From contig CAZMOZ010000024.1 in the NCBI GenBank assembly GCA_964568145.1, positions 1 to 64,000 of the forward strand: a DNA stretch of 64,000 bases, read 5' to 3'. Numbering within the stretch: position 1 is the stretch's first letter; each line of letters opens with the position of its first letter. The translations under genes were made by a program, and so were the position numbers. The DNA comes from DSVZ01 sp964568145. GTDB lineage: Bacteria > Verrucomicrobiota > Verrucomicrobiia > Limisphaerales > J093. The notes beneath the pieces were generated by a model that did not search any database, was not told where the DNA came from, and was given only the letters and a program-made list of their open reading frames with translations. Below, piece after piece: positions 47,235-55,618 of the stretch.

Positions 47235-48495
47235 GCAGCGGCGGGACGGCGTTGCCGATGAGGCGGAGTTGGTGGGTGCGGGCGACGGGGAACTCGAACC
47301 AGTCGGGGAAGCTTTGCACACGGGCCGCTTCGCGGGGCGTGAGCGAGCGGCTTTGCGTGGGGTGGATGAACATCAGCCCGTCCTTGCTCAGGTGCGCGAC
47401 GATGGTGGAACAGAGCCGGTGCCGGTGCTGCCGCGTGTAGCGGTCCTTGAAATGGTCCTTCGAATAGGGCCACTCGAACTCCACACCCCGGCGCATGGCG
47501 GCGGCGGAGCTTTCGCCCTCGTTCAGCCGGGCGAAGTCGCGCAGGTCGCGGTCGCTGTGCGGGCGGGCGACGTGGGCGGTGAGCCGACGGGCGCGGTGGA
47601 TTTCCAGCACCTCCTCAAGGTAGCGGCCGCCGTAGCGGGCGAGGTGGTCGCGGCGGCGTTCCAAGTCGTAGTCGGTTTCCTCTTCGCCTTCGCCAGCGGC
47701 CAGCGGGGGCAGGTCGCCGATGGCTTCCCAGAGGGTAACCGCGGGTTCGAGCGTTTCCCAGAGATCGTCGTCGGGCGCGGCGAACTGCGGCGGCATGAAA
47801 CGCAGGGCGGTGAAGATGGGCAGTTCGCGCCGGGTGCCGATGATGAGCTGGCGGATGCGTTTCTGGGGCACGCCGTAGTGCCAGGCGCGGACCTCCTCGC
47901 CATGCACGCGGTAGCCCAGCGCCCGCGCCTCGGCCTGCACGCGCGTGAAGAACTCGCCCCCGGCGGCGGTCTTGATACCAAGGACGTTCTCCATGACAAA
48001 TACCCGCGGCTCGAAGTAGGCCACGTAGGCGAGGAATTCCTGGTAGAGGTAGCGGCGGGGGTCTTCCTTGAGCTTCGCGCCGTGGTTGGAGCCGTCGCGC
48101 CGGCGGGCGTTCGAGAATCCCTGGCAGGGCGGCCCGCCGACGATCACGTCCACGCGCGGGGCCGCCCCCTCACCCCGGCCCTCTCCCCCGGCGGGGGAGA
48201 GGGTGCCCGCAGGGCGGGTGAGGGAGTCGTGAAGCAGGTCGTCGAGGTGTTCTGGGTGGAACTCGGTGAGGTCTTGTTCGAGGACGAGCGGGATGTGGGG
48301 CAGGTTGCGCCGGAGCACGGCGATGGCCTCCGGGTTGGAGTCAATGGCCGCCAAGGTGCGGAAGCCGGCGCGCTCCATGCCGAGGGTGAAGCCGCCGCAG
48401 CCGCAGAAGAGGTCCAGGCAGGTCAACTTCGAGGGGCTGCCGTTGCTCCGGCTGGTGCGCCAGGGCGACGCCGAGCAGGATCGGGCGCCGCTCAT
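47131..48495 (-). CDS. DNA (cytosine-5) methyltransferase
   Basis: 454 aa. Conserved motifs: I LDLFCGCGGFTLGME (28-41), IV GGPPCQGFSNAR with catalytic C124, VI MENVLGI, VIII QKRIRQLIIG, the target-recognition region between, and X RLIGNAVPPLLK. Residues 90-112 (RPAGTLSPAGGEGRGEG) are encoded by an interspersed repeat inserted in frame just before motif IV. The ATG overlaps the stop of the upstream XRE gene (ATGA). It protects host DNA; the recognition sequence cannot be predicted. The C-terminal 35 residues after motif X come from reading into the opposite gene and may be dispensable. Confidence 0.93.
   Translation of the reverse strand: MSGARSCSASPWRTSRSNGSPSKLTCLDLFCGCGGFTLGMERAGFRTLAAIDSNPEAIAVLRRNLPHIPLVLEQDLTEFHPEHLDDLLHDSLTRPAGTLSPAGGEGRGEGAAPRVDVIVGGPPCQGFSNARRRDGSNHGAKLKEDPRRYLYQEFLAYVAYFEPRVFVMENVLGIKTAAGGEFFTRVQAEARALGYRVHGEEVRAWHYGVPQKRIRQLIIGTRRELPIFTALRFMPPQFAAPDDDLWETLEPAVTLWEAIGDLPPLAAGEGEEETDYDLERRRDHLARYGGRYLEEVLEIHRARRLTAHVARPHSDRDLRDFARLNEGESSAAAMRRGVEFEWPYSKDHFKDRYTRQHRHRLCSTIVAHLSKDGLMFIHPTQSRSLTPREAARVQSFPDWFEFPVARTHQLRLIGNAVPPLLKVPQRQTVPGNRQSNRTMQAGGFHLRRFLREPR
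48163..48229. repeat. CCCCTCACCCCGGCC-family repeat inside the methyltransferase gene
   Basis: Contains CCCCCTCACCCCGGCCCTCT and the hairpin CTCTCCCCCGGCGGGGGAGAG, matching the intergenic copies at 5506-5740 and 52143-52427. The length keeps the reading frame. Confidence 0.85.
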
Positions 48496-48719
48496 CAGTC
48501 CACCCCCTCCACCAGCTTGGCCGTTGGGATGCCCAAGGCCCGGGCCAGGCGGACGACATTCTTGATGCCGGGGTTGCGCGTGCCGCGCTCGATGTCGCTG
48601 ATGTAGGTGCGGTCGAGGTCGGCCTTTTCGGCGAGTGTCTCCTGCGTGAAGTCACGGGCTTCCCGAAGTTCGCGCACCTTCTGCCCGAAGGTGGCGAGGA
48701 TCGAATCACGCTTTGGCAT
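48495..48719 (-). CDS. XRE-family controller-like regulator
   Basis: 74 aa: FGQKVRELREARDFTQETLAEKADLDRTYISDIERGTRNPGIKNVV is a canonical HTH of the restriction-modification controller (C protein) type in size and placement. It precedes the methyltransferase with a 1-nt stop/start overlap, the arrangement expected when a C protein times methyltransferase expression. An inverted repeat just upstream (48722-48759) is a candidate binding site. Confidence 0.88.
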   Translation of the reverse strand: MPKRDSILATFGQKVRELREARDFTQETLAEKADLDRTYISDIERGTRNPGIKNVVRLARALGIPTAKLVEGVD

Positions 48720-48721
48720 GA

Positions 48722-48759
48722 CCGATAGAACACTCCCGTGTCGGCAATGAGTCTATCGG
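48722..48759. promoter_or_regulatory. Candidate operator of the controller regulator
   Basis: CCGATAGA and its exact complement TCTATCGG lie 22 bp apart, beginning 3 bp upstream of the regulator start codon. The repeated CGGCAATGAG/CGGCGATGAG overlaps the right arm. Confidence 0.55.
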
Positions 48760-49069
48760 CGATGAGTGACAATGTGCGAAATCCGCACACCGGCGCCGGG
48801 ATGCGCCGCCAAGGGCGGAGGCCCATTCAAGCCAGCGGCGGCGCTTGTTCTCCGGTGGTTTGTCTTCCACAGGCCCGGACCGGGATGTGCTGATTCAGTA
48901 CTGCCCGCCGTGGTCGCAATGGAGCCGCGACCCGGCTGTGTTGCTGGGGCGAGGCAGGTCGGCGCACGCCGGAACGGTGGCTGCGCCGGTGGCGGCGTCG
49001 GCTGGCTTGCCCGAGCCGGATTCGCGCCGCGGACTCACGTCCGCAGCCACGGAAGCTTTGGAGGGCCGA

Positions 49070-49170
49070 AGGCCGAAATCGGAAGTTCCAAGTCCCAAGT
49101 TCAAAGTCGAAAGTCGAAAGTCGAAGGTCGAAGGTCGAAAGCCGGCATCTGGCATCTGCCATCCGCGCCC
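49070..49170. repeat. Degenerate repeat block between the island and argH
   Basis: AAGTCCCAAGTTCAAAGTCG-type units, five GAAAGTCGAAGGTCG-like units and GGCATCTGGCATCTGCC-type units. The rest of the gap 48760-49188 holds no recognised gene. Confidence 0.75.
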
Positions 49171-49188
49171 CACCACGCGGCGACGCCC

Positions 49189-50610
49189 TTACCCGCCGTT
49201 CTTTTCCGCCGCGAGGAGCTTGCGCCAGCGGGCCAGTTGGCGGCGCACCTGGCGCGGACCGGGCGCGCCCACCCGCTCGCGGCGGCGCATCGCGCGGTCC
49301 AGATCGAACAGCTCGAGCGCGTCCGCCTCGAAGCGGCACTGGATGGCCTGGAGCTCGGCCAGGGTCAGTTCGTTCAGGCGCTTGCCGGCCTTTTCCGCGG
49401 CGGCCACGGCCAGGCCCACCGCGTGGTGCGCCTGCCGGAACGGCACGCCGCGCCGCACCAGGTAGTCCGCGAGGTCCGTGGCCAGCAGGGCGGGGTCGGC
49501 GGCGGCGGCGGCGCAGGCGGCGGCGTTCACCGTGGTGTGCGCCAGCATGGCGGCGGTGACCTCCACGCAGGCGCGCACGGTGTCGGCGGTGTCGAAGAGC
49601 CGCTCCTTGTCCTCCTGCAGGTCGCGGTTGTAGGTGAGCGGGAGTCCTTTGAGCAGCGCGAGCAGCGCCGCGAGGTTGCCGATCACCCGGCCGGACTTGC
49701 CGCGGGTGAGCTCGGCCACGTCGGGGTTGCGTTTTTGCGGCAGGAGCGACGAGCCGGTGGTGAAGGCGTCGGCGAGGCGGATGAAGCCGAATTCGGCGCT
49801 GGACCACAGCACCAGGTCCTCGGCCAGACGCGACAGGTGAACGGCAATCAACGCCGCCGCCGCGCAGAATTCGACGACGAAGTCGCGGTCGCTGACGGCG
49901 TCCATCGAGTTCTGGCAGACGCGCGGGCGGCCTTGCTGGTCCACAAAGCCGAGCAGCGTGGCGACCAGTTCGCGGTCGAGCGGCAGGGTGCTGCCGGCCA
50001 GGGCGCCGGCGCCCAGCGGGCAGACGTTTACGCGGTCGAAGCAGTCCGCCAGGCGGGCGCGGTCGCGCGCGAACATCTCCACGTAGGCCAGCAGGTGGTG
50101 GGCGAACGACACCGGCTGGGCGCGCTGCAAGTGCGTGTAGCCGGGCAGCAGCACCGCGGCGTGGCGCCCGCCGAGGTCCACGAGGACGGTCTGCAAGCGC
50201 CGCAGCGCGGTCCGCAACGCGCCGAGTTCGTCGCGCACCCACAGGCGCAGGTCGAGCGCGACCTGGTCGTTGCGCGAGCGGCCGGTGTGGAGCTTGGCGC
50301 CGGCGGGCACGCGGCGGGTGAGTTCCGCCTCGAGGTTCATGTGCACGTCCTCGAGTTCGGGGCGCCACACGAACCGGCCGGCGGCGATGTCCCGGCCGAT
50401 GGCCTCGAGGCCGGCCACGATCGCCTTGTGCTCGGCGGGGGTGAGGACGCCGATCTTGCTGAGCATCGTGGCGTGGACCATCGAGCCCAGGATGTCGTGC
50501 TTCCACAGGCGCCAGTCGAAGCTCACCGACTCGGTGAAGGCGGCGACGGCGGCGGCGGGGGCGTCCGCGAACCGGCCGGAGCGGGCCGGGGGCGAGGTTG
50601 TTTTCTTCAT
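49189..50610 (-). CDS. argH: Argininosuccinate lyase
   Basis: 473 aa from ATG 50610 (six bases after an alternative ATG at 50616). Fumarase/aspartase superfamily regions are all present: SFDWRLWKHDILGSMVHATM, the HTGRSRNDQ active-site loop, GYTHLQRAQPVSFAHHLLAY and the signature GSSLLPQKRNPDVAEL with the catalytic serine loop. It cleaves argininosuccinate to arginine and fumarate in arginine synthesis. No other arg gene is adjacent. It is flanked by degenerate repeats on both sides. Confidence 0.96.
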   Translation of the reverse strand: MKKTTSPPARSGRFADAPAAAVAAFTESVSFDWRLWKHDILGSMVHATMLSKIGVLTPAEHKAIVAGLEAIGRDIAAGRFVWRPELEDVHMNLEAELTRRVPAGAKLHTGRSRNDQVALDLRLWVRDELGALRTALRRLQTVLVDLGGRHAAVLLPGYTHLQRAQPVSFAHHLLAYVEMFARDRARLADCFDRVNVCPLGAGALAGSTLPLDRELVATLLGFVDQQGRPRVCQNSMDAVSDRDFVVEFCAAAALIAVHLSRLAEDLVLWSSAEFGFIRLADAFTTGSSLLPQKRNPDVAELTRGKSGRVIGNLAALLALLKGLPLTYNRDLQEDKERLFDTADTVRACVEVTAAMLAHTTVNAAACAAAAADPALLATDLADYLVRRGVPFRQAHHAVGLAVAAAEKAGKRLNELTLAELQAIQCRFEADALELFDLDRAMRRRERVGAPGPRQVRRQLARWRKLLAAEKNGG

Positions 50611-50684
50611 TGGCAAAGGCGCGGACTCTGGGGTGCCGGCGGCGAAAAGTCACGCGCGTTGGGGCGGGGGTGGGGGGCTGAAGG

Positions 50685-50850
50685 CCCAAGTTCCAGGTTC
50701 AAAATTCCAGGTTCAAAGTCCCAAGTCGAAGGTCGAAGTCCGAAATTTCAAGGCCGGCATCTGGCATCCGCACTCCTCCAACCCAGAACCCAGCACCCAG
50801 AGCCCAATCAACAGTGCTCGACGGAGTCTCATCCCACCGGCATGGGGTCC
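50685..50850. repeat. Degenerate repeat block upstream of argH
   Basis: CAAGTTCCAGGTTCAAAATT-type and GTCGAAGGTCGAAGTCCGAA-type units, then GGCATCTGGCATCC. The GCTCGACGGAGTCTCATCCC stretch at 50816-50845 matches 3504-3533. With copy E of the palindromic element this accounts for the whole gap 50617-50954. Confidence 0.7.
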
Positions 50851-50892
50851 AAGGTCTGGGGCTCCGGCTTTCCGGCTTTCCCAATTTCACAA

Positions 50893-50957
50893 CCCGTAAG
50901 CCGCAGGTTGCCGTGGCGCAGCGCGTCCCGCCTGCTTGACTTTGGGTTTCGGCTTCA
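50893..50957. repeat. Palindromic TGA-CCCGAAA element, copy E
   Basis: Core GTGGCGCAGCGCGTCCCGCC with arms CCCGTAAGCCGCAGGTTG and GACTTTGGGTTTCGGCTTCA. The TGA stop of the TIM-barrel gene is its last triplet (TGA-AGCCGAAACCC on the minus strand). Confidence 0.85.
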
Positions 50958-52058
50958 GGCCTTGAGGCCCAAGCCGATGACTTCCTTGCAGTACTTGAGG
51001 CTCCGCTCGAGTTCGGCCTTCTGGTATTCGCGTTCGGCTTGCTGGCGGTCCTGGCCGTCAGCGGGCTTGAAGGTCGGGATGGCGCGGCCCTTTCGGGCCA
51101 GGGCGAGGAACTTCGCGAAGTCGGCGGCGCGCGCCTTCGGCCACACGTCCCAGAACCCGGGCTTGAGGTACGGGAACTCGATGTTGAAGCCGGAGATGAT
51201 CTCCGCATGCACGGCCACGCCGGGGCACAGTTCGGCCAGCGCGGCAAAGAAGGCCTTCGCGTCCGTGCAGCCCTCGCCGATGGCGGTCCACGCCACGCGC
51301 GCGCCGTCCTCGGTCTCCCAGATCATCGAGTCGCGGATGTGCGTGCAGGCCACGTACGGGGCGAGCTTGGCGAGGCTGTCCACCGGGTCTTCGAGCGTCC
51401 AGGTGACGTTGCCGGAGTCGAAGGTGACGCCCACGTAGTCCTTGCCCGCGGCCTCGACGAGTGTGATCAATTCCCAGGCCTGCATGTCGCCGGCGTGGTT
51501 TTCGATGGCGATCTTCACGCCGGCGTCCAACGCCTGGCTGCGCGCGGCGCGGCAGATCTTCACGGTGTCCTCGATCCGCTTTTCGATGCCGCCGTCGGTC
51601 TTGCGGTCCTCGCGGGTGCCGAGCACGCAGCGGAACACCGGCGAGCCCAGCGCCTTCGCCAGCCGGAGGCCCAGGCGCAGGTGCTCCTCGGCGGTGCCGT
51701 AGTTGTTGCGAAACGCCTTCGAGGTGGGGCAGATGCTCCAGGAGCCGAGCAGCAGGTCCACGCCTCGGTCCCGCGCGCGCGCCTTCACCTCGGCCAGGTA
51801 GGCGTCGTCGAACTTCTCGAGCGCGTCGAGGTTGGTGATGAACAGCGAGTCGAGCTGCTGCGCGGCGGCGTAGTCAATGAGTTGCGGCGCCTTCCAGCCG
51901 AAGGCGCGGAGCGAGAAGTTGTCGAAGCCCAGCTTGGTCTTGCGCGGGGCGCCCTGGGCCAGCGCCGGCAAACCGGCGGCGGCGAGGGCGGCGCCGGCCA
52001 CGGCGGTGGTCTTCAGAAAGTCGCGGCGATTGGGGGCGAAACGGGTGCTCATGTTCAT
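50955..52058 (-). CDS. Tat-exported sugar isomerase/epimerase-like TIM barrel (second)
   Basis: 367 aa from ATG 52058 (52052 also possible). Twin-arginine signal: NRRDFLKTTAVAGAALAAAG, cleavage near ALAQG. The barrel carries metal-ligand strands GVKIAIENHAGDMQ, VGVTFDSGNVTW, CTHIRDS and VAVHAEIISGFNIEFPY, as in xylose-isomerase-like proteins. It is probably a periplasmic carbohydrate-converting enzyme; the substrate is unknown. It is distant from the protein encoded at 14504-15544. Its stop codon is part of a palindromic repeat. Confidence 0.82.
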   Translation of the reverse strand: MNMSTRFAPNRRDFLKTTAVAGAALAAAGLPALAQGAPRKTKLGFDNFSLRAFGWKAPQLIDYAAAQQLDSLFITNLDALEKFDDAYLAEVKARARDRGVDLLLGSWSICPTSKAFRNNYGTAEEHLRLGLRLAKALGSPVFRCVLGTREDRKTDGGIEKRIEDTVKICRAARSQALDAGVKIAIENHAGDMQAWELITLVEAAGKDYVGVTFDSGNVTWTLEDPVDSLAKLAPYVACTHIRDSMIWETEDGARVAWTAIGEGCTDAKAFFAALAELCPGVAVHAEIISGFNIEFPYLKPGFWDVWPKARAADFAKFLALARKGRAIPTFKPADGQDRQQAEREYQKAELERSLKYCKEVIGLGLKA

Positions 52059-52142
52059 GCGGCAACGGCGGAACGTTGTCGCAGGAACCGGCGCCGAAGC
52101 AAGCCGGTTTGGCACTTGGCACCCCGGCGGGATGCATTCCGG

Positions 52143-52427
52143 TTTCATGCAGGGCGTTCGTGGGACTGGGTTGGTGTGGTTGGGAACTTGCTGAACTCCC
52201 ACGGCTCACCAGCGGAACCCGAAAACCGAAGCTGGCCGTGGCGCAGTGCGTCCCGCCTGCCCAACTTTGATTTTCGGGCTCAGCGGCACCCCCGTTCCCC
52301 TCACCCCGGCCCTCTCCCAGCGGGAGAGGGAGGACCGTCATCCGCGCTGGGTTGACCGAAGGCGCCGGGGTGCGCGCGCCGGGTCTGGGAATCTGCCCTC
52401 TCCCCGAGGCAGAAGGTCAGGCTCTCA
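52143..52427. repeat. CCCCTCACCCCGGCC-family repeat with nested palindromic element
   Basis: Aligns with 5506-5740 from TTTCATGCAGGGCGTTCGTG to CTCTCCCCGAGGCAGAAGGT. The alignment is broken only at 52218-52281, where palindromic element copy F is inserted (ACCCGAAAACC...TTTTCGGGCTCA). This nests one family in the other and orders the two insertions in time. Confidence 0.85.
52218..52281. repeat. Palindromic TGA-CCCGAAA element, copy F (nested)
   Basis: Arms CCCGAAAACCGAAGCTGGC and CCCAACTTTGATTTTCGGGC, core GTGGCGCAGTGCGTCCCGCC, right end TCA. It sits inside the longer repeat at 52143-52427. Confidence 0.85.
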
Positions 52428-52508
52428 ACGTCCCGAGTGCATCTGGGGGCCCTGGTGGTGCAGGCGTCCCCGCTTGCGGCAGCCGCGCGGGCGACCCATC
52501 CGGAGCCG

Positions 52509-53193
52509 TCACGGCTGGCGGCGGAGCCACCAGGCGAAGCCGGCCAGACCCAGCGCCGCCAGCCCGGCCCCTTGACCGGGTTCGGGCACGAGGATGACGT
52601 TGTCCAGGTGCGCGGTCTCCACCACGCCGTTCTGAAATTCGCCGATGATGTACAGCGCCGTCAGCGAGCCCAGCACAGCCTGGAACTCGGCCGGTGAAGT
52701 TTCGGCGCCGGTGGGCGTGTTCTTGCGCCAGCCGGATTCGGTGAACACCACGCTGAAGGTCCGCCAGTCCGGACCGGGATTCAGGCCGGCCTCGCGCACC
52801 ACGGTTTGCCCGCCGCCCACGAGCACCAGGTCCACGCCCTCCTCGAAGTCGAAAATCCCCTCGAGCCGCAGATCGAACTGGAGCGCGTTCCCGTACGCGG
52901 CCGACTGATCGCCAAGGAACTTCGCCGGCGCGGCGAAGAAAAACGAGTTGATCGAGGGATCGGTGGCCGAGATGTGCCCGCCCGGATTGCCCCCGGCCGC
53001 GTGGTACGTAACCGCGAGCGTGGCCAGCGGCGGGTCGTAAGGACCAAACGACGCGAGGTCCACAAACGTCCAGCCGTCGGCGTCGGCGTCGAACGTGCTG
53101 ACGGCCAGTGCGGCCCGGGTCTCGAGGGTGGTGGCGCAGGCGAGGGCCAGCAGGGCGGCCGGCCCGGCGCGGAAGCAGCGAGGTGAGGCGCAT
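52509..53193 (-). pseudogene. PEP-CTERM surface protein with apparent frameshift in the signal peptide
   Basis: The ATG at 53193 opens MRLTSLLPRR but then leaves the frame that encodes the rest. The frame used by the mature protein reads AGPAALLALACATTLETRAA, a signal-peptide core, then VSTFDADADGWTFVDLASFG, a laminin-B-like/discoidin-like beta domain, and ends VPEPGQGAGLAALGLAGFAW with RRQP, a PEP-CTERM tail. A one-base insertion or two-base deletion near 53160-53175 would explain this. It may be a true pseudogene, a sequencing error or a phase-variable gene. An in-frame start at 53063 would lack any export signal. Confidence 0.65.
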
Positions 53194-53290
53194 GGCGCGA
53201 GGGGTTGAATGGTTCGTTGGTTTCCCGATCAAGTTTCGCCGGGAAAGTAGCCGACCAACCGGCGGATTCAAACCGGCCGCCGCCCCGGCT

Positions 53291-54400
53291 TCAAAACGGC
53301 ACCGTGATGTACAGCGCGCCAAAACGCGTGGCGCGCTGCTGGCCCTCGAATTCTTTGCCCCAGCACACGTACGAGCCGGTCACCTCGAACCAGCGCGTCC
53401 AGACCGAAAGCCCGACCTCGCCCGCCAGGAAGAACGGCTTCTTGTCCACGCGGGGGCTGTCCTCGAAGGTGCTGCCGTCCAGGCTCAGGTTGCGGGCCAC
53501 GGCCACGCCGCTGCCGCTGGCGAAGAGGTAGATGCCCCACCGGGGCGGGCTTTCCCCACCGCCCGCGGACAAGCCGTTGGGCAGCGTGCCGAGGCCACGC
53601 ATGAGCGTGGTGCCGAAATCGTCGGGCAGATGGTAGCCGAACCGCATCTGCGCGCCGGCCTGGGCCTGGATGAGCACGTTGCCCAGCATGGCGCCGAACA
53701 CGGGCAGGACTTCCACACCCCACTCCGAGTCCGCGGGCAGCAGCGCGTAGCGGCGCCGGTGCTCGTACACCAGATTGAAGATCGGTTCGTTGTCGAGCTG
53801 GTACGCCCAGCCCTGGGCCTGCTGGTTGCCGATCAGTTCGTGAAACCACGCCTGGACTTCGTCCGCCTGCGATGCCGGGCCCACCACGCCGGTCACGAAT
53901 TTCAGGCCGTGAAACAGGTTGCCTTTGCGCATCTGCGTGGAGAGGCCGAAGGCTAGCATGCCCACATAAGGCCGGTCCTCGGGGTCCGGGACGGGCCGGC
54001 TCGTGTCCATCGGCGTGATCATGATCTGGCCCACGTCGTAACTGCTGTACAACGTGTGGTCCTCGGCGCCGAACCAGCCCCAGAGGCCGCCCAGCCAGCC
54101 TTTCCCGGAATGAGTGTAGGCGAGCGAAATGCCGTTCGAGTAGTTCTCGTCGGTCTCGGCCAGGGCGTCGTTCTCCCAGCGCAACGACACGGCGCGCGCG
54201 GCCGGCAGCCGGGCCAAAGCCCGCAGCGTGTCGGCGGGCGGCTGGGCGGCCAGCGCGCGCACCACCACCGCCGCCGCCAACCAGGCGGTCAGGTAAACCC
54301 GATCGGCGCCGCGACCGGGCCTTGGCAGGTGGCGGACGCCGGATCGGGACACGTAGGGCACGCAAGACAGCGCGCCCCTCAAGAGCGATTGTCTCGTCAT
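53291..54400 (-). CDS. lpxR: Lipid A 3-O-deacylase, LpxR family
   Basis: 369 aa. After an N-terminal signal region (about 35-52) the mature part begins VSLRWENDALAETDENYSNG, the LpxR N-D...T-D..Y.NG motif holding catalytic and calcium-binding residues (N77, D78, T83). Further family hallmarks are DRPYVGMLAFG, GVVGPASQADEVQAWFHELI with the catalytic histidine region, GWAYQLDNEPIFNLVYE and a C-terminal aromatic residue (ITVPF) for outer-membrane barrel insertion. It would remove the 3'-acyloxyacyl chain of lipid A at the outer membrane. The first 34 residues are unusually basic, so a later start is possible. Confidence 0.85.
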   Translation of the reverse strand: MTRQSLLRGALSCVPYVSRSGVRHLPRPGRGADRVYLTAWLAAAVVVRALAAQPPADTLRALARLPAARAVSLRWENDALAETDENYSNGISLAYTHSGKGWLGGLWGWFGAEDHTLYSSYDVGQIMITPMDTSRPVPDPEDRPYVGMLAFGLSTQMRKGNLFHGLKFVTGVVGPASQADEVQAWFHELIGNQQAQGWAYQLDNEPIFNLVYEHRRRYALLPADSEWGVEVLPVFGAMLGNVLIQAQAGAQMRFGYHLPDDFGTTLMRGLGTLPNGLSAGGGESPPRWGIYLFASGSGVAVARNLSLDGSTFEDSPRVDKKPFFLAGEVGLSVWTRWFEVTGSYVCWGKEFEGQQRATRFGALYITVPF

Positions 54401-54549
54401 ACCGGGCGGCGACTTCGAGCAGCCGGCATCGCCGGGGAAAACCCACGACCACGGCCAGCCGGCTGCTGGCTTCCGAGCCCGGCGACTGGCGGAAGGTTAC
54501 ACGCGAGGCGCGGGACCGCAAAAAGCAGCCGGCTCTGGAACGCCAGGCG

Positions 54550-55422
54550 TTATGCGGAGGCAACCGTCGCGGGCGGGGAGACGGGCGGCCGGCCAGAATG
54601 GTCGTGGGGTTCGCCCTGCGCGTGCCCGAACCGGATGATGAGCAGCGCAACCGCCAGGCCGGCCAGCAGGGCAACCGTGAGCACGATGCGGTCGTGCCGG
54701 TGGAACTGGAGTTCGGGCAGCAGGTCGGCGCAGGCGATGGACAGGAACGTGCCGGCGCAGAAGGCCAGCGCCGCGCCCAGCCAGGCCGCGTGCTGGACTT
54801 CGACGAACCCCACGCCGAGGAAGAACAGCAACGCGCCGACCGGCGTGACCAGCGCGAAGGCCACGTTCACGAGGTGGCGCATTTTGCGCGGGCTGCCACC
54901 CGCCGTCATCAGCGTGGTGATGGCCAGGGCGCTGAACGGCTTGTGCAGGATCACGGCCAGCGCGGTGCCCAGCCCGAGCGCGCCGCTCTCGCTGTGTTCG
55001 CCCGAGGCCACGGCGGCGGCCATGGCCACGCCGTCGAAGATCGAGTGCAGCGAGAGCCCCAGCGCCACGCCCAGCCAGCTCAGCGTGCGGGCGGAGCGTT
55101 CGGCCAGCGAATGCGTGTGGCCGCACGGCTCCAGCGGGCTGCCTTCGGCCACGTCGTGGTGGTGGAACGGCAGGAAGCGTTGCAGAAAAAACAGGGTTAG
55201 AAACCCGCCCAGCAGCCAGGCTGCGCCGCGCTCGGTCGAGTCGCCCAGCAGATGGGTGCCATGCGGCAGCAGCCCCAGCACCGCCAGGCCCAGCATCAGC
55301 CCCGCGACGAAGCTGATGGCCGCCTGCAGGCGGGGGTGGGTGAGCTTGATGAGCGTGGGCAGGGCGCCGCCCGCCAGGGCGGCCACAAACGCCAGACCGC
55401 AGTAAAGCCAGAGCGTGGTCAC
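54550..55422 (-). CDS. ZIP-family divalent metal transporter
   Basis: 290 aa, about seven to eight TM helices. Helices IV and V carry the metal-site motifs GLSLHSIFDGVAMAAA and ILHKPFSALAI; the second departs from the common HKIPEG. A histidine-rich cytoplasmic loop (PFHHHDVAEGSPLEPCGHTH) lies between helices III and IV, and the C-terminus is also His-rich (GHAQGEPHDHSG). It probably moves zinc or another divalent cation. It stands alone, divergent from the lipoprotein gene at 55619. Confidence 0.85.
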   Translation of the reverse strand: MTTLWLYCGLAFVAALAGGALPTLIKLTHPRLQAAISFVAGLMLGLAVLGLLPHGTHLLGDSTERGAAWLLGGFLTLFFLQRFLPFHHHDVAEGSPLEPCGHTHSLAERSARTLSWLGVALGLSLHSIFDGVAMAAAVASGEHSESGALGLGTALAVILHKPFSALAITTLMTAGGSPRKMRHLVNVAFALVTPVGALLFFLGVGFVEVQHAAWLGAALAFCAGTFLSIACADLLPELQFHRHDRIVLTVALLAGLAVALLIIRFGHAQGEPHDHSGRPPVSPPATVASA

Positions 55423-55618
55423 GCGCGCATCATCCGGTTCGCGCCGCCGCTTTCAAGCCCGACGGCGGCGCGGCGGGCTGCTGGCTTCCCGGAATTGCGC
55501 CGCCAGCTTCCCGCCTCAGCTCATTTCCCTGCCTCCATTCCTTTGCCAGGAAGTTTCGCCCGCCGCCGCCGGAATTCGGTTTGCCTCGCGCGGCGTTCTC
55601 TGGCATTGAGCCGCGCGG

